64,000 nucleotides of DNA from Phalacrocorax aristotelis (Eukaryota; Chordata; Aves; Suliformes; Phalacrocoracidae). The notes beneath the pieces were generated by a model. That model did not search any database and was not told the origin of the DNA. It saw only the letters and a program-made list of their open reading frames with translations. Shown here in pieces: positions 11,401-23,600 of this stretch. How positions within the stretch are numbered: position 1 is the first letter of the stretch; the number at the start of each line of letters is the position of its first letter. The stretch spans positions 67,620,233-67,684,232 of the forward strand of contig NC_134276.1 in the NCBI RefSeq assembly GCF_949628215.1, read 5' to 3'. Both the position numbers and the translations under genes were made by a program.

Positions 11401-11560
11401 CGGACAGCGGGGCCCGGGGAGCTGGTGGGAAGGCTGCTCCCCCCCCCGCCCCGGCCGGCCGCCCCCCACCGCGGGCGCATCTCTGTAACAGCTCCGGGGC
11501 TCATCGTTAGGGAGAAGCTGGCACGAAACCCAGCCCAGCCCCGCCTTGAATTAGAAACCT

Positions 11561-13109
11561 GGGTTCTCCCCACACCCCAAGACGTTTTTCACAAAAAAAC
11601 CCCGTTCTTTTCACATTTTCTTAGCAACCAAACTTGCAGTCGATAGCAGTATTTTAGGATAAACTCCTCGGGAAAGAGATGAATGGGGTTTGTAGCGATA
11701 TGTTGCGTGCTGTCCCTTACTGTCCCTCGCCATCCGTAATTACACAGGGCATGTCTGATGTAGGAAACCCTGTTAGCTGCAACCCAGAGCTGTAGGGCCA
11801 GAGCGCAGAGCTGCACTTTGGACTGCCTATTGCCACTGCTTTAAAACCACCCCTGTTATCTCACCGCCCTGCAGATGGGTAAATGGGACAGATAACACCA
11901 AACCTATACATTCTTCAGGATACCCCTAATGGTATAACTTGTGTGGAAACAATAACTTGTCTAATGTAATCTTAGTATTTAGGTGTCTCCACAGTGAATT
12001 ACTGCAAATACAATGTAATTCATGTAAACAATGGGTTTACATTACATATAGCTGAAGTGAAGTACAGGAAAACATAAAAGCCAGCTTACTCCTTCAAAGC
12101 AAGCATTCCCAGGCAGGTATCTTCTGCCTGATAATAGCCAGTAGTCAACATATAGGTTAAAAGTTATAAAAATATATAAACCACCATGGCATGGTCTTTT
12201 CTTTCTGTTTTCAGCTTCTGAAGTGTGGAGGAAGAGCTCTCTAATGTCAGAACTGTGTCCACTATCACACTAACAGCCACAAATGTACCTCTTCTCCATG
12301 AATTTGTCTAATACTTTTTTGACCCATTGGTACTTCTGGCCTCCAGCAGAGGCGGCGAGGTCCCAAAAGTGCACAAAGGCTAGAAAAGAACTTTTTCCGA
12401 CCAGTTTTAAATCCAGTGCTTAATAATTTTATAGGGTACCTTGAATTTCTGTCTTCCAAGAAACAGTTTTTACCATGTCATTTTATAGACCTCTCTCACA
12501 TACTTTCAGAACCATCCCTTTTCCTAAGCTGTGGAGCTTTGGTCTCTTACTTGTTTCCAAAACCCTTTAAGCCAGTATTGCTCGAAGAAGCAGTCCCACC
12601 AGTCCCCGTTGCTTGTTCCTGTCCCTCGGTCACGCCCGCATCTTGTGCTGGCATGCAACAAACCTGATCAGAGTAACCCAATAAAAATGATTAATTTTAA
12701 TTCAGATCAGTTCCCCCACTGGGTTGCTGCACAGCTGCACAAACACCAAAAGGGAGAGGCTTTCAGAGGTGGCAGTGAGTAGCCACAAGCGAAGGGAGCA
12801 TGGGCCTGCTAATTTCAGCAGCAGAGCCAGCCAAAATCGCTTGTGAAGCTACAGCTGCAGGCAGAGGTTTCCTAGGATCAGCTGCCACATTCCTCCCTCC
12901 ATCATGTGTCCCCCTGCCGGTGCGTGGAGACGTGGCTGTGCTGAACACTCACCTGGCAGGAAACTCTTCGCTTTTTTCAGTGCATGTATGTTTTCTACCG
13001 GATTACTGTGCTGACCCAGCTCAGTGACGGGGCGAAGAAGCGTAAGATGAGGAGTGGGACTGCAGCAGTAAGTCCGTAGGCTGCTGTGGGACTGCAGCCT
13101 GTGCCCCTC
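11561..13109. other. Intergenic stretch upstream of the GAS6 CpG island
   Basis: The sequence is AT-rich immediately after the island and has no recognisable repeat or exon. Short open frames (75 aa or so) resemble no known family. Confidence 0.6.
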
Positions 13110-14325
13110 ATGTAGAAGCTGTTCCCCATCTTTGTTTTCATCCTTCTCTGTATCTTTTCTGTTTATACTTCTTTTCAGATGAAGTGGACAAAACTACACG
13201 CAGTATTCAAGGTGTGGGTTTGCAGTGGCACTGTCCTGCTTTTTTCTTTTATCTTTTTCTTACTATTTCCAAACATTGAATGGGTTCCTTTTTACTTCCT
13301 GGCCTGTTATTTTCAAAAAGCTTGGAACAAAAGGTCTGAGACCTGTTTCCTGAGTGGAGTTGCTATTTTACCAGTGGATACATATGGTGAGGGTTGCCTT
13401 CCATGGGTGCATCTCTTTGCATGTCTGTATGTTAAATTTCACTTGTCGTTTATCACCCTGTCACACTAAAAGTGCTATCAAGCAATACAACTGAGCTTAC
13501 CTAACAGCTTCTTGCTACCAAAAGAGGTGGTCCCACTCTTCCCTCCTCTATGCTTTTACCCCATCCCTGGATGCACAATTCTCCCTCCTCAATTTTTGTA
13601 TGGTTTTGACACTGATATGACCTCTCAGCAAGATAATTCAGCTTACTAGGCCAACAAAAAAGTTTTTCTTTTTTCTAAACATCTTCTGAAATTCTCAATT
13701 GCCAGTTTAAGATTTGACTGTTCAGACAAATTTTTGTATTACCCGCAACCTGTTCTCATGGCATTAAACTTCTTCAAAAAATTTCTAAGGATGTTGAACA
13801 GCAGAGGTTGTTGTGGGTTCTGGAAACTGTTTTATATTGTGTGATCTAATGATGAGTTTTGGGCTGGTTTAGACAACTTTTTGTCCTTTTCCTTTTATTC
13901 CATACAAGTACACTTTGAGAGCCTATGGTGAAAGACCAGGTCAAAAGCTTTTTGAAAATTCAGGTATGTAATATTATCAGAACCATACTTATCTACATAA
14001 AAATCGCTCCTTGAACATCTAAGGGGTTTGCAAAACATTACATCCTACTTGAAATACAATGCTGATTCTTCTCCAACATGTCATTCTGTCTACTAATTCT
14101 GTTCTTTATTATAGTTTCCAGTAAGTTGCCTGGCACAGACATCAAACACTGATTTGGGTGAGCCCGGAAGTCCTTTCAACTGTCACATTTTCCACCTTCC
14201 CATTCTTCTGGCACTGTAGCATTTAAGGCAGGTTTAAGCAATGAGCTGCATAAAGCAACAGTTTCATTTTATTCAAAATTCATGGCTTTGTACCATCTGA
14301 TCTCACCTATCCCAGTGAGGTCTTA
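13110..14325 (-). mobile_element. Ancient, degraded CR1 LINE (reverse-transcriptase region fossil)
   Basis: Although no long open frame survives, landmarks follow the same order as the younger CR1 at 62267-63775. TTCTCTGTATCTTTTC at about 13144 matches its CCTTCTCTGGACAC. Next come AACAGCAGAGGTTG with GGGTTCTGGAA (13797-13827), then GGTCAAAAGCTTTTTGAAAA (13939) at the FNKAFD-equivalent position, then GCCTGGCACAGACATCAAAC (14128), which matches GCCAGGCACAGAAGTGAGAC at 63599. The last is CCACCTTCCCATTCTTCTGG (14192), matching the CCAGCTTCCAGTCAACTGGG segment. The wording resembles the old CR1-L3-like families shared across amniotes. The ends are approximate. Confidence 0.82.
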
Positions 14326-17300
14326 GGGAACATAAAAAACAGGACAGAAAAAAATGCAGAAAATATGAAAACAACATTATATGAACTGCTTGTACTCTCA
14401 GTATGTCCTATTTTAGGCTCCCTTTGGACTTTAAAGTAGTCTAGGCACAGAGATTTCCAGATGTAAATATGAACTTGTAGGGTTAGATTCCATTGGTTAC
14501 CAGACTTTAACCAAAAATATGCACCAAATGTAACAAATTTTGAGATAAGTGATTAAAAATACCTCTAGATGCTTTTTATTAAAGACCAGAAAGGGAAAAA
14601 TGGTTTGCCAGGTAACAGAGCCTGAGCCAGTTATTTGGAATTCTGATGGGTATCAATTAGTCCATCTTCCTTACCTAGTCCCAAAACAAAAACCGAGGTT
14701 GCGTTTGCCTTTCAGTGCAAACCAGTGCGTAGCGTGTAGCCAAGCTGCAGAAATGTAGTGGAAGCAGGTACAACTGAGCAAAGTTCCTTTAGGTTCCTGT
14801 AACTGATTACATTTTAGGTACCAAACGTAGAATGAAACTACAATGTCCCAAAAAGAGTAAATAGGCCTCACAACTTTAGAGACGAAGATAGTGAATTATG
14901 GAGAAGAGGAAGGGATTCCCAAGGGTGCCCTTCCTTCTTTCCATCCATCATCCCCTCAGCCAGGGGCACCACAGGCCCGGGGTGGTTCTTGTTGAATTGT
15001 GAAGGACGATCTTTTCCATGTAATGTGCTTGTTTGACCTCAAGGAAAAACTGGTTAGGCTTATGTCCTATGGGTTGTCCCATACTGCCACAGGGTCTCAG
15101 ATTTTAGGGACAAGTGACTGTTTCACATACTAATTCCATGCTCATTTCCTGTTCACTTTTTTCCTTCAAAAGTGCTCCAAAGGTGACATTCCTATATTTT
15201 TTTTCTACTCTACCAGGAGGGAGGAGTAAAAGGATGTGAGATTACATCAGAATATTTAAAAAATTAAATAATTGTGGAAGGCAGCATACTTCAGCAAATC
15301 CCAGTGAGAGTAAGCAAGCTGATTCCACAATCCTTGACCTAAATGCACTACAGGCTGGGCACGTGCCAAATATGCTCAGCACATTAAGATCTGGAACTTG
15401 CTGCTTAGTTATGTGAACTGTGATTTGCAGCCTGATGCCAGGAAATAAACTGGAGGTTTCAAGGACAGGAAGCTCTGAACTGTCATCGTCCCCTCCGCGC
15501 CTGTCTTGGTTCCAGGTCAATGGGATTTCCTTTCATTAGAGGTCAAAATGGTGACTGAAAATGGCTTTAGGCACCAGCAAAAACAAATTGCTCATCTGGG
15601 CAGCAGCACTTCCTCTGCGGCAAGCAAGGCAATGTGCAAATTCCTGGGCAGAGCACGCCACTGTCCTCCGTGGATGACCTCAGGCTAAATGGCACTGAGC
15701 GAAAATACCAGATCTCCTGTCCCAACCTTCAGTACATCGCAGCTCCCTGTTTGCTAAATACTGCTGCAGGTCATAGAAAGGATGAAGTGGGGATGGGGGA
15801 CCAGAGGGTCTGTTTTCTGAGCAATCTGAGTCACCACGATGCATTTAGCACCGAGTGCCTGGGAGGCGGGAAGCCCAGGGAGGCGGTTGTATTTGTCATG
15901 GCAGGAAGAGGTTGCAGACAAGAAGGAGAAACTGGAAGAGCTCCTTACATAACCAACTCTGCTTTTTAATTCTTAGTCCCTTTGCAAAGAATAGGTTTGC
16001 ATAGCTTTGCTTTCCTCCATTTTGGAAAAGACCTCTGGGTCTCTGGCATCCAAGCATTAAATTGGGGAGTTAACTGCTTTGGTGAGGAAGCCCAGTTCCT
16101 TTGCCACATGCCTGCTTTTGCATGGCTGCTATCCAGTTAAGGATATTACGTTAAGATGTAATAGATTTCTTGCTTGAGGATAAAGTGCCCATCATACCAT
16201 TGGTAAATGCTTCTATCATATCTCCTTATGTTGCTATTTGGCATTAAAAGTCCGTAGAGGTTGAAAAATGTCTTGATTTTCACCCACGTATAAGCAGGCA
16301 GACAAGGAAGCTCACAAACTGGAACTACTGTGGGCAGACAGACTATAAATAGCTCTAGGAAGTCCCTGACAGGTAATTTACATCCAAAAAACAGCACCTC
16401 AAATATCCTACTGTCTTCACTGTCATGCACTTTCCTTTTTAGAAACAACAGTAGTTTGAAACACATCAGTTTTACTTAATGCCTGGCTGTGAAATGAATC
16501 AAAATAAACCAAAATTATAAAGTGTTTGTATTAACGAGAAGAGAAAGCTGGAAGGGTAAAAAAAAAAATGTAAGCCTTCTAAGATTTCAAGGCACTTAGC
16601 GTAACAATGCGTGAGCATGCAGCTCCCCTAAAAGAGCTTACTAATGCATGTGTGAAACCTTATTCAAAGGTACAAACTGATGTAGGATGAGAATGGTGAT
16701 GAAAAAGGATCTGTCAGAAAGACAAGAAACTGCAACTAATAACAATTAGAAGCCACACTTTCATTCAGGCTCTTTTCAGATCCCTGGATGAATACAAAAA
16801 ATTAAAAAATGACTCTTCCCTCCCCTCTTCCAAATATAAATCCTTCCTGGAGCCACACAAACATGTATCTTGGTTTAGATCAGGCCAATATTTTTGTGAG
16901 AGGATGTGAAGTTTCATCAAGAGGTCTCCGATAATGCTAATGTCATGAGATTCCTCTTATCCAGTATGTTCAAATTAAACATTTTGTAATAAAACAAACA
17001 CTTTTCTGTCCCATTATACTCTTTAACTCTCTTGAGCAGTTAGCAGGTATTAACTTAAGAAGAAATGGGTTAACTTTCAAAATATGCTTAATTTTAGTGG
17101 AGGAAGAAGTGGATGAGGATAAGCAAATGTAGACTTGAGAGAGAAAAGAAGACTTGGATAAAGAAATGGAGCTGGACGCATGGAGAGAGATGTAGAACAA
17201 GGGTTATTTGTCCTTCACACCTAATTTACTCAAAAAGAAATTTAATATAAGGCTTCCTAACTAATATCTCTTTTCAGTAAAGGACTCAAACCCCATTTTC

Positions 17301-19442
17301 TGATAATGATGCTTTATGTTGGAGGGAGAAAAAGAGAAAGGCTCCTTTTCCTGCAGGTGCTTGTCATGCCCATGCCCATATGCTGGACTGAATGACTGGA
17401 GGAGTAACCTTTGCAAGGAACCGATTTGTCACCAGGGCCATTGGTTTGCCTGCTGAATACTCCTCTGCAGCTGAGACCACTGAATCTTGCATCGAAGCAT
17501 TGCACCAGTGTGGCAGGAGCTGCTTCCTCTTCTCTCTTCCCTGCTGTCTTCATCCCAGTGGAAGTGTGCCAAGTTAAAACATGGGGCATCCTGGTGATGA
17601 AGAAACTATGGCGACCGGTCCGATTGCGGGGAAAGAGTCAATAGAAAAGGCAGTGTCAACACATGGAGCCAATTTCTGACTTCACTGAGGACAAGAGTTC
17701 AATAAGCCTGAATCCCAAACCAGCTTCTCTGAATATGAATGAACTTTTGAGTGATGTAAGCTATTTCATAAATATTCCTAGTGGATGTGATTTGTGTTTT
17801 ATTAGGCCAGCTGTATATTAATACACTATGTATGAGGTCATGATGGTTTCTACTCCTATGCATTCCACATGTGCTTGTTTTCTAGGGGATTTTCAGTTGC
17901 TTGAATAAAGCCTAAAATAAATATAATTGAATTCAAGGGTGACATGAGGAGTAAAGGAAGATTGTAGCAAAACAGTAAGAACAAATATAAGCCCATACAA
18001 TGTGTTATGCCCTACAAAACTGCACCAGGGATAACATAAACACTGACTCGGCAAAAGGACTAACTGGGAGATTACATGAGTGCGAACTCTCTCTTGGAGA
18101 CAGGAGGGAGTGTACGGATACCCATCACTATCTTTGAATCAAGCTTCTTATCGGAAGAGCACAATGTATTCTTTATTGTGCTTGTTAACTCAAAGCAATA
18201 AACTTGTAACTTAAAAATTTCTTGTATACAGAAAAAAGTTGGCTATTGGAAGTCAGTGGCTAAACTCCTGGCTATATAATGCAATACAATGGGACAATGG
18301 AAGACGAAGCCATAGTTTTCATGAGATGTAGCTCTTTCAAATGCTCTGAGCTCTTAGAGGGGACCCCACACGGAAGCAGCCTCCGTGGATCCGTCTGGGT
18401 TTGGAAGAAGGGAGAAGACCTGTCACTGCACAGCAGCTCCCAGGCCCTGGTCCCTGGCGCAGCTGCTGGTAGTTGGGGAGAGTTGCCTGGTAACACGGAG
18501 CTGCCGCGTTCTCATTTCCAGCTGTTAAATTGCATGGAAAGGAGCTGAATAATACCAGAATAGAAACCTAGCTTATCATATGTCAGGTTTAATATAACAA
18601 AATAGAAGTCATTTAATGGCATCTCTAAATTATTTACCAGGCTAACATAGGTCCTCACTGGCAAAGTAAGCAAAACTATTTCAACCTTTCACCACAAGGC
18701 CCATTTCTCCTGTGGATGCGTTTTATTTTAAGCAGGAGGAAAACCCGGTAAGTCATCAGTAAGCCCCTGTGCTGATCAGGGCGGCAATGCTTTGGCTTTG
18801 TCACTCATCTTTTCCTTATTAGCAGCAGGAAACACTGACCTCCTTGCTGAAGCCAAGTGCATCCATTCTTTTTTCGTTCCTAATCAAAAGGCAAACAAAA
18901 GGGGTGACATAAGTAAAAATTCCACAGATGTGAAGAGCCTTTAAACAGAAGCCAGTTTTCCATATTATGTGCACACACACCCCTGGCCTCCTGTTTGTCT
19001 GTATATAGATATCTACATTCAGTGGCTGAAAATATGTTTACTAAATATGGTAAAGACAATATTTTGCCCTCTGGACTACATCTTTATTATTTTGTATTTG
19101 AAGGAGATGAGTCTTTGCAGCAGAGCAGGTCCATGTTGCAAAATGAAACCAGGGCTTTCTGTAATCTCTTATTGATTAGCTCCTTGTTCCAACCAGGTTT
19201 GTCAGAGGGAGGCTGTAACCTCTGGTGTGTGTGAAGGATGAAGAAAGGGTAATAGCAGAGGGGATTGCACCAGAGCAGGACAAGAAATAGACATAACGGA
19301 GACACAGAAAAGTCATTTTTGGAAAGTGCATTCAAAGATAAGTACTAAAATATAAAAATTTAGTTCTATTTTTTGAATGAAAAATAGAATATCTATGTGC
19401 TTGTTTCTCCATCCAAATGGAAATCTGTGTGTTTATCTTTTC

Positions 19443-19498
19443 AATAATAACAATAACAACAATAATAATGATTATAATAATAATAATAGTAATAATAG
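19443..19498 (+). repeat. (AAT)n-like microsatellite
   Basis: AATAAT, AACAAT and ATAATA units run about 56 bases with interruptions. Confidence 0.9.
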
Positions 19499-19986
19499 AA
19501 GATTTCTACAGGCTAAATAAAGCAAGGGTTCTGAGTTTAATGCTAAACCAGAATGTATTCTGGTTTTGGTTTTTTTCTGGAAGGGAAATTCTAGCTGTCT
19601 GGTTTGGGAGGGAATGAAAAGTGAAGCAAGCCTTTTAATGTCTTTGTGGGAGACAAAGAAAAATGGAAGTGGTGGTCAGGCCAGAGCAGATGGTTATCCT
19701 GCTGTAAGCCTGCCATCATTGAGGGAAGGAGTTTCCAGATGTCATGTTGTTGAGCAGCCGGTGATTGACTGCCATGAAATTTCCATCTCCCAGAGCTGGA
19801 GGAAAGAAGAACGCCTGCAAAAACCCAAAGCTGCAAACCAAAAGGAGGTGTGAGATACAAAGGAGGGCTCACAAGTCCTGGGAACAAAAGGTGGCATTGA
19901 TGTGGGCTTGGGTGTGGGAGGCAGCCCAACAAAAAGCTGCTCATGGAGCCTTGACCAGCTCTTTCAGAGGGCGCTGACAACAGAAG

Positions 19987-20003
19987 AAAAAAAAAAAAAA
20001 AAA
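19987..20003 (+). repeat. Poly(A) run of 17
   Basis: Seventeen uninterrupted A residues. No retrocopy with target-site duplications is evident just upstream. Confidence 0.9.
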
Positions 20004-20474
20004 GATCTGTTTTGGTTTAAATAAAAAAATCATAGTTCAGCAACTTGTTATTTAAACCAGGAAAATTAGGGAGAGAGAGGCACATCTACATGAAATATTG
20101 CTTCCCCTTTCAACTATAGATTGCCCTGAAAGATATGATGATGTGACAGTACATTGCTAGTGAGAGCTGGTTTTGAACCTGTGTTCTGCTACATTTACCA
20201 AATATCAAAACTTTCTAACATTGGCACTTAAAATGGGCAAGAAGTATATGTCGAGAAAACACAATGTTTCATTCATGTGCAGGCTGGTCTCTTCAGTGTC
20301 TGTAAGAAAGCTTTCGATTTTAGGAAGATGGAGCTACTGTCAAGGGAAAAATCAGGAGGCATACACAAAAATAAAACCAGTCTGTACTTCCATCCATAGG
20401 TATGTAAAAATATGCACACATACGTGTATCTCCATATGCACATATGTATTGCCATGTCCCAGCACCCTACAAAC

Positions 20475-20605
20475 ACGAATCAGTTAAGCTCCACTCCTCT
20501 GAGACAGGAAGGTATTATTCCTGTTTACAGACTAGAAAGCTGAAGCCTCGAGATGAGGAAGTCCAAATGCAAAACCCAGGAAGAGCTGGAATTGACTATT
20601 TTTTT
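20475..20605 (+). mobile_element. MIR-like ancient SINE fragment
   Basis: Several MIR landmarks occur in order. GAGACAGGAAGGTATTATTC is followed by CCTGTTTACAGACTAGAAAG and CTGAAGC, then AAACCCAGGAAGAGCTGGAA and TTGA. These correspond to the MIR segments GTAGGTATTATTATCC, TTTTACAGATGAGGAAACTGAGGC and CAGAGCTGGGATTTGAA. The copy is diverged and its ends are approximate. Confidence 0.65.
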
Positions 20606-23600
20606 AAGTCCAAGTTGGGTTTTTTTTAATGTCCAAGGTCTACAATACCATCTTTTCTTTCCAGTGTTTGATTGATTTCAAAATTTCTATGGCAAAGAGA
20701 GGAAAATCATGGGATAGAAGAGCGTGCAAATAAAAGGAGAGAATTATTGTTTCCTTTTAAGTTGAGATAGAGATTCTTTTCCCCATCTTAACCTGTAATT
20801 TAAAAATGAAGGTCTGATTCTTCAATAAGCAATGTATTGTATTTTTACTATCATTGATGCCAGCTGGGTCTGCAGCTCCACCACAGGAGAGGTGAATAAG
20901 CAGTTGAGAAAATTTTCTGAATGAATTATACTCAGCCCATGATAACTAAAGCCCTTCTTGGATCTTAAGGACTGGAACCAGAAAAACAATGTTCCAAAAG
21001 ACCCAGTTCAAACACCATTGCATTTTGGTGTGGGCAGACCAGCATGCAATACAAAACACAGCAGCAACACCCCTTTAGAAGGAATAAACAGGGCAAAGCA
21101 GGTCTGGAGGGACAGCAACCCCTTTTACAGACTGGTGCAAAGGGCAGATGAATCCATCCTCACTGCAGGACACAGGCTGGGGCTTTCTTCAGCCTCTGGT
21201 GCTGACCCCTTGTCCCTGAGGAGCGAACCTTCACTTCCAATAAGCAACACTATGAAGCAGTGGAGGTGATGGAGGAGGGAACTGCGATACTGTGGTGTAT
21301 GGAGAGGACACTCGGCAGGGAATAGGGTATCTCCTATGTTAGCCTCTTTCAGTATTTTATCCAGGGGCTGTATGTTGTATACAGGATGCAGCCTAACACT
21401 GGATACTGGGCTCTGCTGCAGATTCTTTGCTAGATTTACTCATAAATTACTTGTATTGACTCTCTCCAAAGGAAACCCGACCACCCAGTGGTTGCCTTTT
21501 GTCTATAATCACTTTGCTTTCATCTATGGTTTGGCACCAGCTGCACCAGGAAAAGACACATGATTATAGTTTGTTTCTGAGTTATTTAACCAGAAATTCA
21601 AATTTTTAGGTCCCAGAAATTACACATTGGTTATAGCTAAGAAAAAAATTCACTCCTTCCTTTAAGGAGCCAGTGTTAAGCAGAATGTTCCTGAGTAAGT
21701 CAAACCTATCACAAGAAAAACACCTTATTATCTGAAAAAATAAAAACCACAAAACTTCAGTTGTTATCTGTCTGGAAAATTAAGTTCAGCTGTTTTCTTA
21801 TAAAGCTTTCCAGTTCTTGTTTTTATTGTGTGTATTGTTTATACATTGTGCTCTAGAAATATTTTACTACGTAAATGTTTGTACTGAGGGAGGGAGGAAA
21901 GGGTGGGGAAAAAAACCCCACAAATAAATCCAGCCTATTTAAGGCTTTCAGTTCCTACATATGCTGCAAGGAAGTTCCTCACAGTGTGGCTAGATATATG
22001 CCAGGTGCATTGGGTGCCTGGAAATGTAGCTCAGCTTTACATACCACTGGCAACTGTGTCAAAACTAGAAATCTTCAATAAGTCCATCACTTGCATGGAC
22101 ATCAGCTCTTAGGACAGGTGCAGTAAATGAACAGCCAATGCACATTTTGGGGGTGAAGCCCGCTAAATCCCACGCATAGTGCCCTGGAAGCAAGGGACTT
22201 GCTGCATGTGGGCTGTACAAGCTAGATACACTGTCAGCAGAGGATCTGCCCTTGCCATGCAGTGTGGAAGGGTTGTAGCAAGACCAGCCAGAGCTTTTCA
22301 AGGCATTTGGTGGGAAATGAAGGGCAAAGATGCTGTACCAGCAGCACTGCTGCTGCCCCACGTCTCCTATGGGCAATGCCACGCTCTAGCCTTTGGGCAG
22401 AAAAGGGCTCATGAGGTCAAAGCTTTGTGTTAGGTGTGAAACATAAAGTTAAGAGGCCATGGCAATGCCATTGCTGTGACTCCTGCATGCTGGTTAACCT
22501 CATAACTCATGAGTTCATGTGTGTTCCCATGTGCATACATCCTGCATAGCTATATATGTTCATTACACGTGGTGAAGGTAACTGCCTTCTGCAGTGCTTC
22601 AGGTCTCTTGACTCAAGGTGCTCAGCTGTGGCCACATCCAGAGCACGATGCAGGGAGTGATAAAAACCTGACCCCAGAACCACCCTAAGCGCCAGCACAT
22701 GCTTACCTAGAGGGGCAGAGGTATCCATCCTCCAGCAGTCCTCTCCTTGCCTCTCTCCCCATGTGCCCAGGAATCTCCTGATACCCACTGATGGAAGCCA
22801 CAGAGAAGCTGCAGTACAAGCCATTCCCATGGGATACTCCCTGTTCCCCAATCCTCTCTCCCCATCCCTCACTGTGCCAGGGGAGCAGTGTCCCCATCCC
22901 ACTCCCTGGGGCATGTGGGGGCTCCCCTGGCGCCAGCCAGCTGCAAGGGGGATGCTCAGCTCCTCCTGCTGCTCCTGGGAAGGCTGCCTCCACCCCAAAA
23001 GGGCTCCCTCCAGGCGCAGTCCCTTTTTCCGCTCCTGTGCTCAGCTGTAAGTATATATTGCTATAGCATTGTGCAGCTTCCGATAGGGGCTGATAAGCAG
23101 ACTGCAAAGGCTCATTTTTTCTGGAAAGGCAGAAAACTAATGCAAATGACATTCACTGTGGTTTTTGATATATGCATTGATTGATGCTTATCGGCCCAAT
23201 TGTACACTAGGGAAAGAAATGGCAGGATTGTTCTCCTTGTCCTACATGGAGTTTAACAAGAAAAACTGTGAAACTCTTTGTGTTACAGTCAAGCATAACT
23301 GGGGCTTTCACATTTCCAGAAGTAAAGCAGGTCCCCATGCCAAATTAAAGAAAGTGGAGAATTGCCAAAGAAAACATTTTTGTCCAGCTTAGCTTATCTG
23401 ATGTTACCAGCATGTAGTGATACTTTATCATAGTGAGCTATTTCCTCTGTTAAACATAGAAGCAACAGCAAGTATGGATAAACAATGCGTGCAACCAAAC
23501 CCCAAATGTTTTAACTATTTTAGCTTACCGTGGCAGGAAGCAGGGGCGGAGAGGAAGAGGTAAAATTAAGCATTCCTCAAAGAGCCCAACTACTGCTTTC

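Larger units (their letters stand above)
11052..11500 (-). promoter_or_regulatory. GAS6: Presumed GAS6 5' UTR and TATA-less core promoter
   Basis: The region just upstream of the start codon is GC-rich with no TATA box in a plausible place. An overlapping run of GC-box sequence at 11174-11190 (GGGGCGGGCGGGCGGGG on the plus strand) offers several Sp1-type sites. The transcription start cannot be read from the sequence. Dispersed initiation within about 11.06-11.20 kb is an inference from the CpG-island structure. Confidence 0.6.
10330..11560. promoter_or_regulatory. CpG island over GAS6 exons 1-2
   Basis: GC content and CpG frequency rise sharply from about 10.33 kb and fall after about 11.56 kb, against AT-rich, CpG-poor flanks. 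The island covers exon 2, intron 1, exon 1 and about 500 bp upstream of the start codon. This is the usual layout of a constitutively open vertebrate promoter. Confidence 0.9.
14326..20474. other. Intergenic stretch with only simple repeats
   Basis: Apart from the AAT microsatellite and a poly(A) run listed separately, I recognise no exon, RNA gene or element in this segment. Open frames are all under about 130 codons and look like chance. Confidence 0.55.

Noticed and set aside
10702..11646. 314-codon plus-strand open frame rich in Arg, Gly and Pro
   Set aside because: It is antisense to GAS6 exon 1 and the promoter. Its composition follows GCC/CGG repeats and it has no domain likeness.
13179..13469. 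96-codon plus-strand hydrophobic open frame
   Set aside because: It lies inside the ancient minus-strand CR1 remnant and is its shadow.
20171..20240. Possible second MIR tail (GAGCTGGTTTTGAACCTGTG)
   Set aside because: Only about 20 bases look MIR-like and no core region is attached.
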